Part shown: positions 7,123 to 7,547 of the stretch, one piece after another | Numbering within the stretch: the stretch's first letter is position 1 | Layout of the letters: each line of letters opens with the position of its first letter | Origin: CAYVUB01 sp964454675 | Lineage (GTDB): Bacteria > Bacteroidota > Bacteroidia > Flavobacteriales > Flavobacteriaceae | Direction of reading: 5' to 3' | Length of the DNA: 7,547 nt | NCBI GenBank assembly: GCA_964454675.1 | Contig: CAYVUB010000056.1 | Location: 1-7,547, forward strand | The notes under the pieces: model-generated | Databases searched by the model: none | Told to the model about the DNA's origin: nothing | What the model saw: only the letters and a program-made list of their open reading frames with translations | Position numbers and translations under genes: made by a program

Positions 7123-7136
7123 TTAAAATATTTTAA
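7123..7136. promoter_or_regulatory. Perfect 14-bp AT palindrome in the divergent intergenic region
   Basis: TTAAAATATTTTAA is identical to its own reverse complement. It sits directly upstream of the kinase -7 element candidate, overlapping where the -33 contact would be, and about 63 bp before the start codon of the divergent exported-protein gene. It could be an operator serving both genes, an UP-like AT tract, or simply a product of the AT-rich composition. Confidence 0.35.
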
Positions 7137-7173
7137 GTTTGATGCTCACATTATTAAATGGTTTCGATGTACT

Positions 7174-7199
7174 GCTATAATCACTAAAGCTATTAATCA
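7174..7199 (+). repeat. Imperfect direct repeat just before the exported-protein gene
   Basis: GCTATAATCA (7174-7183) and GCTATTAATCA (7189-7199) differ by one inserted T and begin 15 bp apart; the second copy runs into the start codon. Such a pair could be tandem half-sites for a regulator at the promoter or translation start. It is short and AT-rich, so chance is a real alternative. Confidence 0.3.
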
Positions 7200-7547
7200 T
7201 GAAACAAATTTTATTTTTTTTGACAGTGTTGTTTCTCTCTTTTACAACACTGCAATCGCAAACAAACACTCGTCTTGTATCAGGAAATTGGAACGTTAAC
7301 ACTACATGGAGTTTGGGTATTGTGCCCACAAGCGCACATGATGTGGTAATCCCTACGGGGCTTGCGGTAACGGTAAATGTTGCTGCAACTGTTAAATCAA
7401 TTGAGCTTCAGGGAAATTCTGCTCTTACTATTTCCTCTAATTTGTCATTTGCAGATGCCTCTACATTTCACCCTGATACCACGGTAAACTGGACAAGCGG
7501 AACTTTAAGCGGTGGCGGAACACTGACCGCCGAAGGAATTATCAACC
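7199..7547 (+). CDS. Exported beta-strand-rich surface or secreted protein, 3' end outside the window
   Basis: The first 116 residues of an open reading frame that continues beyond the window. Residues 1-21 form a signal peptide (MKQ, a hydrophobic core at 4-17, likely cleavage near LQSQ 18-21). The mature start has a pattern familiar from large flavobacterial secreted proteins: Gly29-x-Trp31, Thr36-Trp37, Gly40, Pro43, then DVVIPTG (48-54). Short alternating hydrophobic strands follow (VTVN, SIELQG, ALTISS) and then glycine and serine-rich turns such as SGTLSGGGTL (100-109). This suggests a beta-helix or beta-sandwich and, by family habit, export by the type IX system, but the diagnostic C-terminal sorting domain would lie outside the window. 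The gene is divergent from the kinase gene with 136 bp between the two start codons. No Shine-Dalgarno sequence and no good promoter consensus are seen; only a TTTG at 7138-7141 could be a -33 element. Function unknown. Confidence 0.8.
   Translation, partial: MKQILFFLTVLFLSFTTLQSQTNTRLVSGNWNVNTTWSLGIVPTSAHDVVIPTGLAVTVNVAATVKSIELQGNSALTISSNLSFADASTFHPDTTVNWTSGTLSGGGTLTAEGIIN

Noticed and set aside
7159..7176. Possible sigma-54 promoter (TGG...TGC) before the exported-protein gene, which would be an attractive target of the regulator
   Set aside because: The GG and GC are separated by 12 bases where sigma-54 requires 10, and the flanking consensus bases are poor. No properly spaced -24/-12 site was found in any of the intergenic regions.
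7123..7329. 68-residue minus-strand frame across the start of the exported-protein gene
   Set aside because: It is antisense to a gene with a clear signal peptide and a recognisable N-terminal pattern, and has no supporting features.

Overview
The window (7547 bp, AT-rich) looks like chromosomal DNA of a Bacteroidota bacterium, most likely a flavobacterium. The reasons are: candidate -7 promoter elements of the Bacteroidota type (TAnnTTTG) before three of the genes; a near absence of Shine-Dalgarno sequences; a hybrid kinase whose HPt motif (HKMLSMFKLL) is of a type I associate with this phylum; and a truncated final gene that starts like the large secreted beta-strand-rich proteins of flavobacteria. 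Genus and species cannot be read from the sequence.

Layout. Positions 105-2405 (+) encode a membrane-anchored M28-family zinc peptidase with a multi-pass membrane domain, built like the fungal vacuolar membrane protease Pff1. Positions 2524-3207 (+) encode a small exported TPR-type helical repeat protein. A strong intrinsic terminator at 3234-3266 closes that unit. Positions 3327-4646 (+) encode an NtrC-type sigma-54-dependent response regulator. Its stop codon overlaps, tail to tail, the stop of a large hybrid sensor histidine kinase on the minus strand (7062-4639), which carries a sensor, HisKA, HATPase, REC and HPt. After a 136-bp divergent intergenic region that contains a kinase promoter candidate and several palindromes, an exported protein begins at 7199 (+) and runs off the window.

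How the genes may work together. The kinase has every relay module except the final output receiver, and the neighbouring regulator supplies a receiver fused to a sigma-54 AAA+ ATPase and a Fis-type DNA-binding domain. Together they can form a four-step phosphorelay: His332 to Asp617 to His756 in the kinase, then Asp51 in the regulator. Their pairing is inferred from adjacency and domain complementarity. The divergent surface or secreted protein could be a target or a sensory partner, but no sigma-54 (-24/-12) promoter was found in front of it. The peptidase and TPR genes appear to be separate units with no evident link to the relay.

No gap exceeds 300 bp; all four intergenic stretches are shorter than 140 bp. 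I saw no tRNA, rRNA, CRISPR array or insertion sequence. The window reads as ordinary core or near-core flavobacterial DNA. The items most worth checking are the convergent phosphorelay pair, its uncharacterised periplasmic sensor domain, and the palindrome-rich divergent control region.
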